From positions 199,262,247 to 199,326,246 of the forward strand of contig NC_090942.1 of the NCBI RefSeq assembly GCF_040807025.1: a DNA stretch of 64,000 nt, written 5' to 3'. The DNA is from Struthio camelus (lineage: Eukaryota; Chordata; Aves; Struthioniformes; Struthionidae). Both the position numbers and the translations under genes were made by a program. Below are positions 61,354 to 64,000 of this stretch, piece by piece (the stretch's first letter is position 1; the number at the start of each line of letters is the position of its first letter). Below the pieces are notes generated by a model that searched no databases, was not told where the DNA came from, and was given only the letters and a program-made list of their open reading frames with translations.

Positions 61354-61896
61354 GAGGGAGTGTACCAATGACATACAGGAATTCGTATCAACTGTGAAGC
61401 AATAGGAAGGGAAGTTAACGCGATATATACCTGTTAAATTTGATACTTTCTCTAGTTACACTACACAGAAAATATGAGAGCACATTTAGAGAAAAAAATA
61501 AATCTTGATATGATTCCCTAACTTCTAAAAAACCGGCACTCTGATCTTGGTTGTACTATGAGCAGTTAATTTAGCAGTAGAAGGTCTCAAGTGAAGAGGG
61601 ACATGAAATGTTTTGTGGGTGAGTACGCTGAGAAATTTTAGCTTTTTCGGTCTCATACTGATAAAACAGTTTTATCTTAGAAGACTATCTTAGAAGTTTC
61701 CTAAAATTAGGGTTTTATACTATTTGTATCAATATTTTAGAGATAAATTGTAATTATTCAAATATTCTGGACCATATCTAGGAAATTTAAGTGAACAAAT
61801 ATTTTGAATTTCATGTAACTCATTTTAGATAATCAAAGTTCAGGTAATTAGGTTTTACTGTTTTATGTATAGGCTGATTTGTATTGACATACCTCA

Positions 61897-62085
<189 letters not shown>

Positions 62086-64000
62086 TTAGGAGAAGCTCAG
62101 GCTGTCAAATGACTTCCCAGAGAAAAACAATTCTTCACAACCTCATGGAAGTCAAACTGAAAATAAAAAAACATGCAGCTAAATGTTTATCCCGAGTAAA
62201 GCATATTCTCTTCCCCCAAAAGTAGGGCTCATGCTTAAGTGACCTCTTCAGTATCTACTGCAAAATCCAAAGCATCACACAACAAATCTTAAGTTGGAAT
62301 TAATCTGTCTATTGACAATAGGAGCAGGATAGATGGCCACTCGAGACTTGGTATCTGACTTTAGATGGCTACAGCTAGGTGTGATCAGTTCTGCTCTGTC
62401 TAGCAAAAGCTTTATTAGCCTAACAAGCTTCTAATTACTAGGAAAATTAGTCAAGAAAGTTCAAGATAAAATCTTAAATCCCCGTTACATGCTGTATCCT
62501 ACTTATCTGCATAAAAATCGGTTTTAAACCACATCTTTCAACATACTTGTAAACATCACAACTATAGCCAGATGCAGCACGCTTTTCAAAAATATTTCAG
62601 TTTGCAGGTGCTTATGTGGTGATTTGCAGAAGTATACTTCAGAAACACCTGACTGATTTGCAGTTATCTGGTTTTGGAGCGTGTATTGTTTCTTCTCGCC
62701 TCGTTCCTCAATCAGAGGTACAAAACGTACTTTCAAGAGACCTATCAAAAACTGTATTCTTTGTCTTTCCAGAGGTCAGCATTATCTGAAGTATATTTAG
62801 TACAGGCAAGAACTCTAGCATAGAAACCATTACGGCAATATAAAAGTATGTTTGGCAAGCAAAATAAACAGGTGGACTTAATTGGAATCATGTTGGCAGA
62901 AAGGTTTTCTCCGTATAACGAGCATCTACACCAGAACTCCTTGCCCGTATAGCTGTAGCAGCAAACATTTTATCTTGCAGGTCTGCCTAAAATCTCGAAT
63001 GTGAGAAGCTCATAACATATTTTTGTTCCAGGTGTTTCTGGTGTGAGATGCTGTTAATACATGGTAGAACAAAATACTGAGCGTTGTGTTTCTGGTTATC
63101 AATGGAAATGGATATACACTTTTTTCGCACAGTTTTTCTCCTGTTCTTCAACTTCACTGTTGATCTGAAGGAAATGAGTGGAAACTTGTTTTACAAAATG
63201 CTAAGCAATATAAGACTATTACTATAAAAGTCACTGATGATAGCAGTAAAGATTTTCAAGTGATTCATTCATCGCTTTGTAGGCTGAAATTTGAGTAGTG
63301 TCACAATTTGTAGTAACATCCTCAAGGATCGTTCTAAACTTCTGATTATGCTGCCAATGTTACAAAACATGTAAGCAGATATCCTGTTTACCAGTGACTA
63401 TGCATCTGCAGGTGCTGAAGGGCATGCATGATTCCAGCTGGAGATAACATCTGATTTAGGAAAGTGGACTCTTCTTTAATCCAGGTATTCTCTTTATAAG
63501 GTAATGGCCAGGTATTATATTTCTGCTTATGTTTTTGGCTAAGGAGAAGAATCCTTATCACAAATCTTTATCTGCAGATCTGGAAATCTATTTATCTGCT
63601 AAAAAGTACTACACCTGCTGGCTGAACTTCAGTAGTAAACTATAAACATTCAAGATGAGCTCCGATGCGAAACTGCAGAGGCCTGTGGAGTTGACTCACA
63701 GCCCTTGCTCTGCTTCACTTCGGTTTGCAAATGCCGTATTTCTGTTGTACAGAGTCGACTTCTCAGGAGACACAAGGAAGGTGAAAAAGATGACAGGCTC
63801 TGATTACATGTTCATCGAGCCAACAGCCACAGTGACTTAAGATGTTACCAACAGAGCAGGTATCTGCCATGCCCTTTTGCTGCAGATCAGCACTGCGCAG
63901 TGGAGGATCACACAGTGCACGTGGACTCACACCTCTGACCTCCGCTGCCAAATCCAGCAGCTTTAAGCAAACTCCGCAGCAGTTTAGGCTAATGTTTGTT

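Overview
The window is vertebrate nuclear DNA from a sauropsid, most likely a bird. It has GT-AG introns, AT-rich non-coding DNA and CpG-rich promoters, and the only interspersed repeats I recognise are CR1 LINEs, including one long copy with the typical CR1 3' octamer tail. Gene order supports this: the last exons of HSPH1 (Hsp110 family) lie tail-to-tail with a WD40 gene whose product belongs to the WDR49/WDR64/EFCAB8 group. In mouse this neighbour of Hsph1 is Wdr95; the human copy, WDR95P on 13q12.3, is named as a pseudogene.

Layout. (1) 1-1.8 kb: the two last coding exons and the 3'UTR of HSPH1 (+). (2) 3.57-45.6 kb: the whole coding region of WDR95 (-), assembled by hand as 29 exons, 3,072 nt including the stop, 1,023 residues, with reading frame kept at every junction. 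Two junctions have alternatives (exons 22/23 and 28/29). The introns hold a degenerate minisatellite, a very strong G-quadruplex motif, homopurine tracts, a duplicated splice donor and old CR1 fossils. (3) 45.65-45.9 kb: a short GC-rich segment, the likely WDR95 promoter. (4) 46-51.3 kb: AT-rich intergenic DNA with two decayed CR1 tails. (5) 51.28-54.14 kb: a compact cluster made of a 5'-truncated CR1 tail (-), an intact tRNA-Val(AAC) gene (+) and a 2.4 kb CR1 (+) that keeps a 754-codon open frame with an intact FADD reverse-transcriptase motif. The tRNA is directly followed by a genomic CCA, and CR1 similarity begins within about ten bases of it. (6) 55.69-56.17 kb: a CpG island with a palindromic NRF1-type site and GC boxes. 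(7) 56.2-64 kb: AT-rich DNA with no gene I can name and one candidate unassigned exon.

HSPH1 is a cytosolic nucleotide-exchange factor for Hsp70. WDR95 looks like a two-propeller scaffold with a degenerate EF-hand pair at its N-terminus. The sequence gives no reason to think the two act in one pathway; their convergence is positional. The observation I most want checked is the tRNA-CCA-CR1 junction, which has the order expected if a mature tRNA had been joined to a 5'-truncated CR1 by template switching during retrotransposition.
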